Shown: positions 35,426 to 45,329 of the stretch, one piece after another | How the letters are laid out: each line of letters starts with the position of its first letter | Numbering within the stretch: position 1 is the first letter of the stretch | Assembly: GCF_028745505.1 (NCBI RefSeq) | Contig: NZ_JAQZZL010000001.1 | Coordinates: 1,609,818-1,673,817 of the forward strand | Direction: 5' to 3' | Source of the DNA: Lentisphaera marina | Lineage (GTDB): Bacteria > Verrucomicrobiota > Lentisphaeria > Lentisphaerales > Lentisphaeraceae | Length of the DNA: 64,000 bases | Made by a program: the position numbers and the translations under genes | Notes under the pieces: generated by a model | Database searches by the model: none | Seen by the model: only the letters and a program-made list of their open reading frames with translations | Told to the model about the DNA's origin: nothing

Positions 35426-38026
35426 TCACAGCTCTGCAAGTTTTTTGTTATTTCGACTAATAGATATTTTATTACGCCCGTTATTTTGCATCGTAAAAGT
35501 AATGACATCCACCTGTTTGCCAATAGTCACTGTGACCTGATTACGGGATTCATTCCATTCATACTTTGGCAATTTGGCACCCTTATAATGAGGGTAGAGC
35601 AAGACTTTGAAGTTAGGTTCTACCGCACGACTGGGAATCACTAAACGTTTCTGAAGTTGAAAGCCGCGACCCTGTGGCCAACTACGAGCGTCTTTTAACT
35701 CAAATGTCTCTAGGCGGATCTGTGGATTGGTGTAAATATCTTCTGGAATGGTGCGATCGAGAACACTGACTAGGCACATGGGCACTTTAGCGCCGATTTT
35801 GCGATTGAGGCCTGGCTTCATTTCCACATTGGGGTGACTCTCGTCAAAAAGCATGATCTCGTGTGTGTTAATTGAGGCGATTTCGGTATTTGGAGTGAGC
35901 ATCATCAACCATTCATAAAGACGCTCTTGATCATCTTTCTTGATATCATCAGTAATGAGGACGTAGGGGTGTTCGCCACGAACGAGCATTGCACTGCGAA
36001 AAGCCTTTTCCACGGGATTATGCTCAATACGCAAAGGGCGAGAATATTCATCCCAAATTCGGGGGTCACCCTTTTCAAAACCTTTATAAAATTTTTCTAA
36101 CTTAGGGTGACGGTCTACATGATCCTGCCATTTAAAGTCGAGATTTTTTGCTAGGAAGGCATCGGCTTTTTCGGTGAAGTTTGCGTAGCGCGCAAATTTT
36201 CTGCGAGGATCATTGAGATCGACATAACCACAGAGCTCACCAGGCCAGCGCCAGGCGTGGGAATAGGCGGTATCGACTGCGGCAATAGTTACATCTTCAT
36301 TGTCTTGCATGCCAAGCCAAGTGGAAGGCGGTGTGAAGTAACCCTGTCCCTTACCGTCGATAATGACCAAGCTATGATGGCGACCTTCAACGGAGCGAAA
36401 GCGCTCATCAGCCCAAACACGTCCTGCACCTGTGAGTGTGAAAGCCCCCTTGTCGGCGTGTTGGTGATTGGGGGCATGACCATCGTCACGTGCTTCGAAT
36501 TGCAACTGCAATTGATCGAGCCCCCATTTATCACGTGTTATGAGGGAGTTTCGATCGGGATCAAAAAAGGTGTTTTTTAAGCCTAGGTTTTTTCCATCAT
36601 TGTATTGTTTTTTAGAACTATCCGCCGCAATAATTAGGTCCATATGAGGGTAGGTATTGTAGAAAGTTTTTTTATTAGGTGGAGGGAAATTACCATTTTC
36701 ATCCAGTTCTACCTGGTTGGTTCTTTGCAGAACATAATCTACAACTGAGTCATTTGGATAGAAACGTTTAAAAGCCTGCATGGTCATGGTGGAAGGACCA
36801 CCCTGACCACCATCGCCATGACTGATAAAACGCTGGCCTGAGTCATTACCTTTACCAAAGGCATTGGGTTGCGATGATTGAGCATACCAATTGACGGAGT
36901 TTTTCCAACGATTGAGATTCCAGATGTTATCGCCACGACGTGCCATAGCAATGAAACCTGGGATAGCCCAGCGCAAGCCAAATTGTGAATAACCTATGGC
37001 CTCATCTGAAGACCCCATATCTGACCAACCATATTTCACAAAGTCGCTAAGAATTTCTCTGGCATGATCAATGACGCGCTGATCGTTGCCGGGTTCGCCT
37101 TCAGTGGCTAATGCAGTGAGATAAAGACCTCCAGAGCCAATGGCAATCCAGTTCCAGTTGCGGAAGTGGTGGGGCATGTGCGAACCCATAGTCGTTTTAC
37201 CAAAATGATATTTATTAAGAGTTTTCCGGCAATTAGCGCGTTGTTCTTCGCTCATCCATTTGTAGGCGTAGTCGTACATGAAGGCAAACCAGGGTTCCCC
37301 ATCGATTGCCGAACGCCTATTACTGCGCCAGACATCGCCATTGAGCTGAATGGACTGTTCATTTAAACGAAAACCGTGGAAACGATCAGGCGTATTATGT
37401 TTATCGGTGGTGATTTTTCCCGATTTGAAACTTTCATCCATTGCTATAAGGCGCTTGTGGTAGATCTTTGATAGGGTGGAGATTGCCGCGGCAACTTCCT
37501 TTCCCATTTTTTCATCTTCGCGAATTAATGAATCCAGTGCTTCAGTCATGAGCACATAAGCAAAGCCGTAACGATGACTGTATTTTTGCTTACGGGGAAA
37601 TTTCCTTTCCTTTTTCATAATTTTCATCGCTAAATCTTCATCGCCAGCAGCAAGTGCTTTTAGAAGTTCATAGGATTCAGAGCCTTTGTTGCGAATGGAT
37701 TCTTTTTGATTGACCGTGATTTGGTGGTAAGCGTAAGCGCCGGCCAGGGTATTCTTTATACCTGCGCGAATGCGAGGTAAGTCTTCAGGGGAAATGAGAA
37801 TGCGCGGGTGAATGCCTGGGGCAGGGACTTTGCCAAAGGCATAGGGATCGAAATTTTTATCATCAACTTTACTCAAGTCAACTTTTGGAGAATCCGGCCA
37901 CATGTATTCTCCGTTGAGGATTTGATCAGCACTGAGTTCGCCCGGGAGTTGCGCCATAGGTTTTTCAGCACTCAATGTGATTGAGCTCAAGAAAGCTAAA
38001 CTTGCTTTGAGTAAAGTTTTTTGCAT
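35426..38026 (-). CDS. Heparinase II/III-like polysaccharide lyase
   Basis: An 866-aa secreted protein (signal peptide ending TLSAEK). The N-terminal toroid begins with HPRILISPEDLPRIR; the catalytic beta-domain contains DDGHAPNHQHADKGAFTL, in which the His residues are typical of the Heparinase_II_III family, and a C-terminal sandwich follows (about 600-866). No LamG or anchor domain is present, unlike its neighbours, so it is probably free in the periplasm. It sits 32 bp upstream of the 1420-aa lyase and 164 bp downstream of the esterase gene, in one minus-strand series. A copy of the shared dyad motif lies 60-80 bp upstream of its start. Confidence 0.88.
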   Translation of the reverse strand: MQKTLLKASLAFLSSITLSAEKPMAQLPGELSADQILNGEYMWPDSPKVDLSKVDDKNFDPYAFGKVPAPGIHPRILISPEDLPRIRAGIKNTLAGAYAYHQITVNQKESIRNKGSESYELLKALAAGDEDLAMKIMKKERKFPRKQKYSHRYGFAYVLMTEALDSLIREDEKMGKEVAAAISTLSKIYHKRLIAMDESFKSGKITTDKHNTPDRFHGFRLNEQSIQLNGDVWRSNRRSAIDGEPWFAFMYDYAYKWMSEEQRANCRKTLNKYHFGKTTMGSHMPHHFRNWNWIAIGSGGLYLTALATEGEPGNDQRVIDHAREILSDFVKYGWSDMGSSDEAIGYSQFGLRWAIPGFIAMARRGDNIWNLNRWKNSVNWYAQSSQPNAFGKGNDSGQRFISHGDGGQGGPSTMTMQAFKRFYPNDSVVDYVLQRTNQVELDENGNFPPPNKKTFYNTYPHMDLIIAADSSKKQYNDGKNLGLKNTFFDPDRNSLITRDKWGLDQLQLQFEARDDGHAPNHQHADKGAFTLTGAGRVWADERFRSVEGRHHSLVIIDGKGQGYFTPPSTWLGMQDNEDVTIAAVDTAYSHAWRWPGELCGYVDLNDPRRKFARYANFTEKADAFLAKNLDFKWQDHVDRHPKLEKFYKGFEKGDPRIWDEYSRPLRIEHNPVEKAFRSAMLVRGEHPYVLITDDIKKDDQERLYEWLMMLTPNTEIASINTHEIMLFDESHPNVEMKPGLNRKIGAKVPMCLVSVLDRTIPEDIYTNPQIRLETFELKDARSWPQGRGFQLQKRLVIPSRAVEPNFKVLLYPHYKGAKLPKYEWNESRNQVTVTIGKQVDVITFTMQNNGRNKISISRNNKKLAEL

Positions 38027-38084
38027 GTGTACACATCCTTAATCAGTATTTATAATATCAAATGACTATAACTCGAGTAATATA

Positions 38085-38107
38085 GTATTACAATATGTAT
38101 TTTATAT
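38085..38107. promoter_or_regulatory. Copy 2 of the shared AT-rich dyad motif
   Basis: Core ACAATATGTATT at 38090-38101, about 60 bp upstream of the 866-aa lyase start. It matches the 46761 and 56987 copies at 21 of 23 positions. Confidence 0.5.
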
Positions 38108-38190
38108 TATTTTTATAGAGCTTTTATAATAAGTTGTTTAAAGCTATAATACGTTTGACTGCCGAATTTTACTCATACTTATATTCATTC

Positions 38191-39762
38191 CTACTCATCG
38201 CTGAGTGGAGAAAGCCTAAGGCATATTTTATCTGTGGTGATTTTCACGTCAGGAATGGTCAATAGGCCACGGCTGTCAGACAAAATTATACCCCTATGAT
38301 GAAGCTTGTCCCCATATTTTAGTTGATATTCATACTTCTTTGTTGGATCGATTTTGAATTTTTGTAATCGACGAAAAGTTATTGATGTTCTTGTAGAGGA
38401 CTTGAAGTTCTTATCCATAAAATCGGACTTAGCTTGTTCAATCCAGAGTTGCATAGAAAATTCTTCTAATGTGTCTACTCTATTTTTCCAGCGAAAATAG
38501 GCGTTCATCTGCCCGGGCGCATCGCGATTTTTGACCTTAGGACTAATCCATGGAGGAGGATCATTCGTGTCGACTTCAGTAAAGACAGGGTAAGCTTCAT
38601 TTTTATGAATTTCCATCCACGGAAATGCAAGTGCAGCCGCCAATTGGGGACGTTTATATGCTAATATGGTAGGCTCTGATTTATGACCTGTTTTCCCCCA
38701 TCCTGCAAGCACAGGGAACTTGGCGGCATCTGTTGCGTGTAAAAATGCGGCTTGAGTTTGTGACCAAGCATCGGTGGTACCAGAGAAAGTTAAAATATAC
38801 GGTGGATCAGCAAGTCTGTATTTGCCGACCTCCTTCTTCCATTCTTCAAAAAGTGGTGCTAATTCAGCATCAAATCCAGCAGGAGAGCTAGTTGCTTTTG
38901 TTCCTTTACCTGCATCATCAGCTAGTACTTCAGCCTTTGTCTTTTTAATTTTCAGCTTGGGAGATTTGGGCGCATCGGGAAGTCCAAGGGAACGTATAAA
39001 GTATTCGGTGCCCGCTGGAACAAAGGCAGCAATCGCTGCAAATACATCGCCGTTTGGACCTCCAATTCCAAGTGTACCACAACCTCCCATGGAAGAACCT
39101 GTTAGATAGATACGATTTTCATCAATGGGAAACATTTTCGTCACCCATTTTACAGAATCAAGTATACGAAGACTTGTGGGATTATTGTTTTTACCTTTTT
39201 GAGGTTTCTGACCTGAGTATCGCGCCCACCCCCACCATTCACCAATTCCACAGTTGAGGTAAAGACCAAAGCAATCGTCTGGAGGGGAAAAAACTCGAGT
39301 AATGGGGTTCAAGTTTTCTCCATACTTTTTGTTTATTTTTACCTTATCAATAAAATGATTTTTTAGAAATTGACATCCCGAACCACCTGCTCCGTGAAGG
39401 ATAACAAGCAAAGGTGCTTTGTTTCCGCTTGTAGGGGGTGATTTTGGCTCAACAAGAAAAAAAGAGGAGGAGTTTTGGGTTTTGTTTGCTGCTCCTAACT
39501 CCTGATCTGCTTTAGGTACAGCTGCGAGAAATTTCAAAGATTTGAGTTCGGGGAAGTTTTGATACCCCCATTCTTGACGCTCACCATGCTTGAAGCGTAC
39601 TATTTTTCGACCATCACGAGTCTGGCTTACCGTACTCTGGGAATCCAATATAGGTGGCCAACTGAGAGCATCATCGCATTGTGCTATTCTAGTCAACATA
39701 ATGACTGCTATGATTAGACTTATACTTACTCTATAACTCGATTCGAGTTTATAATGTTTCAT
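38191..39762 (-). CDS. Secreted alpha/beta-hydrolase (carbohydrate esterase/PHB-depolymerase-like)
   Basis: A 523-aa protein with an N-terminal signal/anchor (VSISLIIAVIMLTRIAQC). The alpha/beta-hydrolase core carries the oxyanion block PLLVILHGAGGSG, nucleophile Ser in GSSMGG, a candidate Asp in SGTTDAWSQT and a candidate His in GKTGHKSE. Similar proteins include feruloyl/acetyl esterases and PHB depolymerase-like enzymes. The extra C-terminal domain (about 430-523) is not recognised. Located between two lyase genes, it probably removes ester groups from the same polymer. Confidence 0.8.
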   Translation of the reverse strand: MKHYKLESSYRVSISLIIAVIMLTRIAQCDDALSWPPILDSQSTVSQTRDGRKIVRFKHGERQEWGYQNFPELKSLKFLAAVPKADQELGAANKTQNSSSFFLVEPKSPPTSGNKAPLLVILHGAGGSGCQFLKNHFIDKVKINKKYGENLNPITRVFSPPDDCFGLYLNCGIGEWWGWARYSGQKPQKGKNNNPTSLRILDSVKWVTKMFPIDENRIYLTGSSMGGCGTLGIGGPNGDVFAAIAAFVPAGTEYFIRSLGLPDAPKSPKLKIKKTKAEVLADDAGKGTKATSSPAGFDAELAPLFEEWKKEVGKYRLADPPYILTFSGTTDAWSQTQAAFLHATDAAKFPVLAGWGKTGHKSEPTILAYKRPQLAAALAFPWMEIHKNEAYPVFTEVDTNDPPPWISPKVKNRDAPGQMNAYFRWKNRVDTLEEFSMQLWIEQAKSDFMDKNFKSSTRTSITFRRLQKFKIDPTKKYEYQLKYGDKLHHRGIILSDSRGLLTIPDVKITTDKICLRLSPLSDE

Positions 39763-39848
39763 GTTATATATCTTTTAATATAATTATTTATTTGATATCA
39801 TTCAGAATTCATCAAGTACATTGTAACAATACTTTTTCATTTCGTCAG

Positions 39849-42800
39849 TTATTTCCTCTTGATGGTCATTTGTTGTTTGATGTTCAGTTCATCATGCTGA
39901 TCTCCAATGGTGATGGTGAAGTTGCCATCCGAACCGTGGAAGTACGGTGTAGGATCACCTTTTTTTCTGGGGTAGATGAGCGCCTTAAACTCAGCTCGGT
40001 CGCTTACAGCGGTATAGGTCAGATTCAGCATGTCCGTAAGATCGCCCTTTTTACTACTGTGCACCGGGGTGATTCCCCAGCTACCATTGCTACCCAAGAT
40101 CTGGATCATCAATTCATTGCTTGTGTCTTTGGGATTACTTATGATCGCGCTATTCCCCTTAAAGACCCAGCTTTTAGCAGCCATAATGTCTTCAGCCAAG
40201 GGAGCATTCCATACGTAGCTGCGCTGCTTGCTGTCTTTCTTTATGTCGTCGACGATCAGTACGTAGGGGTATTTCCCCCGAGCAAGAACTGCGGTACGAT
40301 GCGCATGTTCAAAAGGCACGGTGCTCTGAACGCTATCGAGTTCGATATCCTTAAGATTTTCGAGGTTGATCGGCTGTCTTACCCTGTAGTTAGACAGGGG
40401 AGATGGAATAGCCTTCACCGGAAGATCCATCCATGGTCGCTTGTTGTTTTTATGAAGCTTTGTGTGATTGAGCGAAGGCCAGTTATTATCAATTTGGCGA
40501 TAGCAGGCGGTGAGGTCGGAACTAAGAATATCGAAGGTGGCGCCCTTGTGCTCGGACGCTCCACTGTAGAATAATAATTTTGCCGCAGACGTATCGCCAG
40601 CCTTGCCATCGACGGTGATGACCGAGTTCTTGGCCGGAATGCTGCCATGGCCGTCGTTGTGATCATAAGTGCGACCAATAACCCATTGTCGACCCAAGGC
40701 ATTGATGGCAAACATTCCACGAATCGCTTGAGAGTGGCCAACTCTTTGGTTGCGCGGGACAAAAAATAGCTGCAGGGCATCACGGCTCCAATCGCTGTAG
40801 CTGGTCATTTGGCCACGGAAATCAGAAAAATAACCAAGTGGCAAATCCAGCTTCTTGATTACTTGCTGTCGATGGGCGGTAATATTGTCTGGTCCGGTCC
40901 AATCCTGAGGCATGGTCAAAGCAACGGCCCAAGATTCCTGAGCGTAGGTACGAGGGTTCAAGCGGCTTTTACCCGTATCGCCACCCTCATAACTATGCTT
41001 GAGATAATTCAGCATCGGATCATCGGGGTAGGCATAATGGATCACACGTAGTGAGCGATCGAGGCCACCATTAAGAAAACCACCATGATGACCGAATTCG
41101 TAGAGTCCCTTATTGGTCCAGGGAAAACCGTTATAAAACATAAACTTGGTGAACATGTTGTAATAGGCCTTGCTGGCCACAATTTTGCTCTCTAGTGGCA
41201 GAGAACGACTAACAACCGCCGACTGAGTCGCACCGAGATTGCTTTTACCCATGGGTTCGCTATGGGCTCCTGATTCGGGATCATTCATGTGAATAACTGA
41301 AAGGCTTTGGGCACGTTTAGCGGCGGCATGACTAACATAATCATAACCTTCTTCTCCAGAAATAGCCTCCAACGCCATATTCAAATCACCGGTCAGCCAT
41401 GGTTCCCAGTTGGAAGTATGATTTGCAGGTGCCCCATACATTCCGATGGAAAATTTCTGGGCGGTGGCATCGGCGATCAATTTACGGATGAACCTTCGTT
41501 CATTAATCGTCATCCAGTTATATAAATAATCATAGATTAAGGGGGTTGCCCGGCGTCCTAGACTATCGTGATAGTACATTTGCCAACTATCGCTGACCTT
41601 CAAAACTGCATCAATCTTCTCGCGCTGAAGCTTGGCTGCGGTCATCATACTATCTATTATTTTACGGGCACCCTTGGAGTCGGCTGTCATCAGAACACGA
41701 TAAGCAGCTAATATCTGGCCACCAGCTTGACTACTTGTATCAACTTTGATATGTGAACCTGGAACATCGATCCCCTTTTTGTTGGAGGGCTCTCTACGAC
41801 TAGCGATGGGTTTGAGCTTAGATAGATCATCTCCGAAGGCGGTATTGGTAAATAGGTGAACAGTGGTGAAGTTGCTCACCCCCTCGCGCTGTAGACGGGC
41901 AGCCTTTCTCAGGCGAGGCAAGTCTTCCATGGTGAAAATAACTCTTGGGTGTGTGTAGGGTGGGGTTTTGCTTCCATCGAAACGTTCAGCAGCAAAACCA
42001 TTAAGCTGCGTTTTCAAATCTTCCTCTGGGTAATAGCGCTTAATCACACCATTGCGGAAGGCAGCTTGTTGATAGGGATCCTGAGCCACACGCTTTGTGA
42101 CGGTTGATGCATCACCATTGGCTTTGAATAGAGCCCAGGCTTCTTCATGATTCAAGGTTTTATTGTATATGGCTAAATCATCGATTATACAGCGGCTACC
42201 GAAGACTAGGCGTGGTGATCCGCTAGCTTTGATATTGACAGCTTCTCGTTCCCATACATGCTGCTCTCCGTCAATATACATTTTACGTATGCCTCCTTCA
42301 GCATTAAAACTGACGATGCAGTGAACCCAACGCTTGGCCAGATGAACCTTGCTTGAGCCTTGATGCCACTTGTAGAGTAGGTGAGAATGGATACCGTCAC
42401 CTTTGCGGAATTTAACTTCCCAGTAATTTGCTTGTTCTCCCTTAGCTGCCACGAGGAAACCTTTTTTAGGAGCTAGGTCATGATACATCCAGAAAGAGAC
42501 CGAAACATCGTCGATCATCTCGGGAAAGGTTCCCAAGTCTAGACTCGGTTTTTTTATGTGCCTTAAATCCAAAGCACTTCCGTGCCGACCCTCGGCAAAA
42601 CGTACATTTGTGTTGAGTGTAAGCTTAGACCCTCTGGGGCCTGTAGCGTTCACTGATTGCCCCGCACCTTCATCGAATGACCAGTGGGCTATCAGAGGCA
42701 TGGATTTTCCCGCTAGAGCCTCTGCTCGTTTGGGGTTTGGAGCTTCAAAGCCAAAAGACCGCAATTGTTCGTGATCATTGCGTTCATAGAGCTTGGAACG

Positions 42801-43847
42801 TTTGCTAGTCCTGTCGCGGATAAAAAAGGCCCCTTTAGCTATTGCGCTATCGCTACCTGCTGCATTACTTACCGTCAGCTGAAATTCATAATCACCGGCC
42901 TTATTGGCGCTGAATGTGGTGTCAGCCTGATGTACATTGGCGAAACGACCTTTCGCCCCCTTAGGCTGATTGAGTAATTCCCATTTGTAGTGGGTAGCAC
43001 CGGCGTTCTGGCTCGAATGCATTTCTCGTCCCTGCATTTTTATTGTTGCCATGCCATCTTCTAGAAAAGTTGTGTAACCCATACCTGGATCTGCAATGGG
43101 AATAGATTTTTCTTTTTGATAAAAATCTTTCGATGCCAATTGATTGATTTCCTCAGTATCAAGTGCGCGTCCATAGATTCTGAATTCATCGAAGTCACCT
43201 TCCGAACGATGGTGTGGGCTGCCATTGCGACCTGAGAGTGATAATTTAAATTTTGTGGAAGGGTTCCAAGGACTAGAATGTTTTACAGTTTGTGATTTAC
43301 CATTTAGATAAAAAGTCACTTGTTCAGTTTCATAAACTATTAGCAAATGATTCCATTGCATAGAACTCATTTTATCTTTAAAAAAGTAAAGAGTCTGCTG
43401 TTGACTATAAGTGTCTAAATTAATCCGAAATCTATGATTTTGTCCAAAAGATAAAATATTCTTCTTGGTGTCATCAGAACAATGAAAGCTAATCATATTA
43501 TCAAAGCGAGTTTTATCATTCAAGGGCTTAAATAATAATGAAATAGTCCAATTATTAGGAAGAGAAAGAGTTTTTTGAGTAGATATAGTACCCCGTACAC
43601 CTCGAGGTAAGTAAGCTGATCCTTTAAAAAATCCATCTACTGGTTTCCAGCGTAAGCCTCCATTGCTTCCTAATCGTTCCCAGCGAATGATTCCATTGTT
43701 ACTATGCCCGGAGACATCGTATTCTATATCCCCATAGCTATGTGGATTATCGAAGCGCCATTGCAATACTGAGCTGCCTAAGTCTAGGGCCATCATCTCT
43801 AAACTACCGACAAAAATTATTAGTATTCTAAGCGTTGTGTTAAACAT
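39849..43847 (-). CDS. Giant LamG-LamG-heparinase-like lyase, compositional mosaic
   Basis: A 1332-aa paralogue of the 1420-aa lyase with the same order: signal peptide (about 1-20), LamG (25-230), PKD-like (255-340), second LamG (385-580), toroid (about 600-950; THPRVIFTMEDLPRL) and heparinase-type C-domain (about 960-1325; VGHSQAIRGMFAINALGRQW). It lacks the C-terminal membrane helix. The first about 265 codons are AT-rich like the rest of the locus (16 G+C in bases 43321-43380), while the remainder is much richer (33 of 60 in 41221-41280), pointing to recombination inside the gene. A pseudopilin gene lies 118 bp upstream. Confidence 0.87.
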   Translation of the reverse strand: MFNTTLRILIIFVGSLEMMALDLGSSVLQWRFDNPHSYGDIEYDVSGHSNNGIIRWERLGSNGGLRWKPVDGFFKGSAYLPRGVRGTISTQKTLSLPNNWTISLLFKPLNDKTRFDNMISFHCSDDTKKNILSFGQNHRFRINLDTYSQQQTLYFFKDKMSSMQWNHLLIVYETEQVTFYLNGKSQTVKHSSPWNPSTKFKLSLSGRNGSPHHRSEGDFDEFRIYGRALDTEEINQLASKDFYQKEKSIPIADPGMGYTTFLEDGMATIKMQGREMHSSQNAGATHYKWELLNQPKGAKGRFANVHQADTTFSANKAGDYEFQLTVSNAAGSDSAIAKGAFFIRDRTSKRSKLYERNDHEQLRSFGFEAPNPKRAEALAGKSMPLIAHWSFDEGAGQSVNATGPRGSKLTLNTNVRFAEGRHGSALDLRHIKKPSLDLGTFPEMIDDVSVSFWMYHDLAPKKGFLVAAKGEQANYWEVKFRKGDGIHSHLLYKWHQGSSKVHLAKRWVHCIVSFNAEGGIRKMYIDGEQHVWEREAVNIKASGSPRLVFGSRCIIDDLAIYNKTLNHEEAWALFKANGDASTVTKRVAQDPYQQAAFRNGVIKRYYPEEDLKTQLNGFAAERFDGSKTPPYTHPRVIFTMEDLPRLRKAARLQREGVSNFTTVHLFTNTAFGDDLSKLKPIASRREPSNKKGIDVPGSHIKVDTSSQAGGQILAAYRVLMTADSKGARKIIDSMMTAAKLQREKIDAVLKVSDSWQMYYHDSLGRRATPLIYDYLYNWMTINERRFIRKLIADATAQKFSIGMYGAPANHTSNWEPWLTGDLNMALEAISGEEGYDYVSHAAAKRAQSLSVIHMNDPESGAHSEPMGKSNLGATQSAVVSRSLPLESKIVASKAYYNMFTKFMFYNGFPWTNKGLYEFGHHGGFLNGGLDRSLRVIHYAYPDDPMLNYLKHSYEGGDTGKSRLNPRTYAQESWAVALTMPQDWTGPDNITAHRQQVIKKLDLPLGYFSDFRGQMTSYSDWSRDALQLFFVPRNQRVGHSQAIRGMFAINALGRQWVIGRTYDHNDGHGSIPAKNSVITVDGKAGDTSAAKLLFYSGASEHKGATFDILSSDLTACYRQIDNNWPSLNHTKLHKNNKRPWMDLPVKAIPSPLSNYRVRQPINLENLKDIELDSVQSTVPFEHAHRTAVLARGKYPYVLIVDDIKKDSKQRSYVWNAPLAEDIMAAKSWVFKGNSAIISNPKDTSNELMIQILGSNGSWGITPVHSSKKGDLTDMLNLTYTAVSDRAEFKALIYPRKKGDPTPYFHGSDGNFTITIGDQHDELNIKQQMTIKRK

Positions 43848-43965
43848 AATTTAGGCTTTAATAGAGAGTTTTTTCATTGGCGCTCTTAAAATGTTACTTT
43901 CTATTTTTATTATATTTTGTTAATGTTCTTTCCCTTAATTATTAAATCAGGGAATAGTTTAATCA

Positions 43966-44619
43966 TTAATTACTATTGACAATGGCAGTGATATCTAAGC
44001 CATTATCCCCCCACGGGGCCTCAGTATTCGCCGTGCTAATACCAAGTAGATAGCTTATTGGTGCAACGTGTCCATCTAAGTACAGGACATTAGACTTATC
44101 CTCATGACGGGAATCAAAATTATCTGAATTAATCCCTGCATCTTGGTTATTTTGCTCACTGTAATGAAGAAAGCTAGAGGGGGAGCTGATCATTTGATAT
44201 GAGATGCCTCTAAAACCGAGACTGTTACCACTGCCACCTCCGATCATATTATGTCCATAAACTAGATCTCCTCTGATGCCATTTGTCGTATCTGCGGTTC
44301 TAGCAACTGCTTCATGACAGGACGCATTGACTTGGAAATTATTTTGATCTTGGCGGAAGTAAGGGTAATATTCCTTGAATTCGCTATTTTTATACCACCA
44401 ATTTCCATTGTTATCTCTATAAGGCACAGGGTAATTATCCCAATTATCTCCATAAATAAAATTAGCCATGCCAAGAGTTTTTAAATTGTTTTTACACAAG
44501 ACGGTTTTAGCTGTTCGTCGAGCTTTCCCTAAGACAGGTAAGAGCATAGAAGCTAAAATACCTATAATTGCAATTGCAACTAAAACTTCAATCAGAGTGA
44601 ATTTTTTTAACTTTATCAT
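43966..44619 (-). CDS. Type II secretion-like pseudopilin with H-X9-DG C-terminus
   Basis: A 217-aa protein with prepilin leader ([20 protein letters not shown]), helical stem (LGKARRTAKTVLCKNNLKTLG) and the C-terminal RHEDKSNVLYLDGHV, exactly nine residues between His and Asp-Gly. An AGGA ribosome-binding site precedes the ATG. It lies 118 bp upstream of the 1332-aa lyase and 58 bp downstream of the LamG gene, on the same strand. It would be an inner-membrane, prepilin-peptidase-processed subunit; its role with the neighbouring enzyme is inferred. Confidence 0.92.
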   Translation of the reverse strand: MIKLKKFTLIEVLVAIAIIGILASMLLPVLGKARRTAKTVLCKNNLKTLGMANFIYGDNWDNYPVPYRDNNGNWWYKNSEFKEYYPYFRQDQNNFQVNASCHEAVARTADTTNGIRGDLVYGHNMIGGGSGNSLGFRGISYQMISSPSSFLHYSEQNNQDAGINSDNFDSRHEDKSNVLYLDGHVAPISYLLGISTANTEAPWGDNGLDITAIVNSN

Positions 44620-44677
44620 TGCTTACTATCCTGATTTTTGAGTTTAAGGTGAGTGTAGTTCAGTGAGTATTTTTACT

Positions 44678-45310
44678 TTAAATACTCTGTATGCCTGATT
44701 GTTTATTGATGACTTTGTCATAGATTTTTAGTTCATCTATAAGACCTTCATAATGCTGTTCAGTGACCGATTTATCGCCATCATAGTAAGCGGCTCCAAT
44801 AAGAATGTCTTGATGGTTATATTGCTCTTTCTCGGGGCATGGAGCTGTATCAATTAAGACATTATCGATGTAGAGTTTAACTTCCTTCTTATCGCGTGTC
44901 ACTAGTATGTGAATCCACTTTCTATTGTATTTTTGATCTTTGAGAGAGTGCATAATTCTATGGTGATTTCCCGCCCCGATACTTAAGGTGTACTCCTGTT
45001 TAAAACGGATAGAAATCCCCTTGTGGCTACCAATACTGATAAGGTTCTCGTACGATTTTTTAATATCTGATTTTTTGGGCTTGATAAAAAAAGACACAGA
45101 AACCCCTGAATGACCCTCCTTTTTGAAGGGATTAGTCAAATTAATCAGACTTGATGAACCATTGAAAGAGGCCGCTTTTCCCTCTTTGCCTCTTGTGAGT
45201 TCGATGTTTTTAAAAGTTTTCTTATTTAACTTATCAAAGTCTTCTTCGATAAGTGCTTTATCAGCTAAAAGGCTGATGTTAAAAAAGATAATTACGAATA
45301 TGAATCTCAT
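44678..45310 (-). CDS. Secreted single LamG-domain protein
   Basis: A 210-aa protein: signal peptide (to ADK, about residue 18) then one LamG/concanavalin domain (GKEGKAASFNGSSSLINL, WIHILVTRDKKEVKLYIDN, YEGLIDELKIYDKVIN). No catalytic domain is present, so it is probably a carbohydrate-binding or adhesion protein. It lies 19 bp downstream of the sulfatase stop and 58 bp upstream of the pseudopilin, all on the minus strand. Confidence 0.83.
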   Translation of the reverse strand: MRFIFVIIFFNISLLADKALIEEDFDKLNKKTFKNIELTRGKEGKAASFNGSSSLINLTNPFKKEGHSGVSVSFFIKPKKSDIKKSYENLISIGSHKGISIRFKQEYTLSIGAGNHHRIMHSLKDQKYNRKWIHILVTRDKKEVKLYIDNVLIDTAPCPEKEQYNHQDILIGAAYYDGDKSVTEQHYEGLIDELKIYDKVINKQSGIQSI

Positions 45311-45329
45311 TGTATATCCTTGGTTTTAA

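Noticed and set aside
39792..40574. 260-aa plus-strand frame opposite the 1332-aa lyase
   Set aside because: It lies antisense to a well-supported lyase domain and has no recognisable motif; long antisense frames are expected in the GC-richer section.
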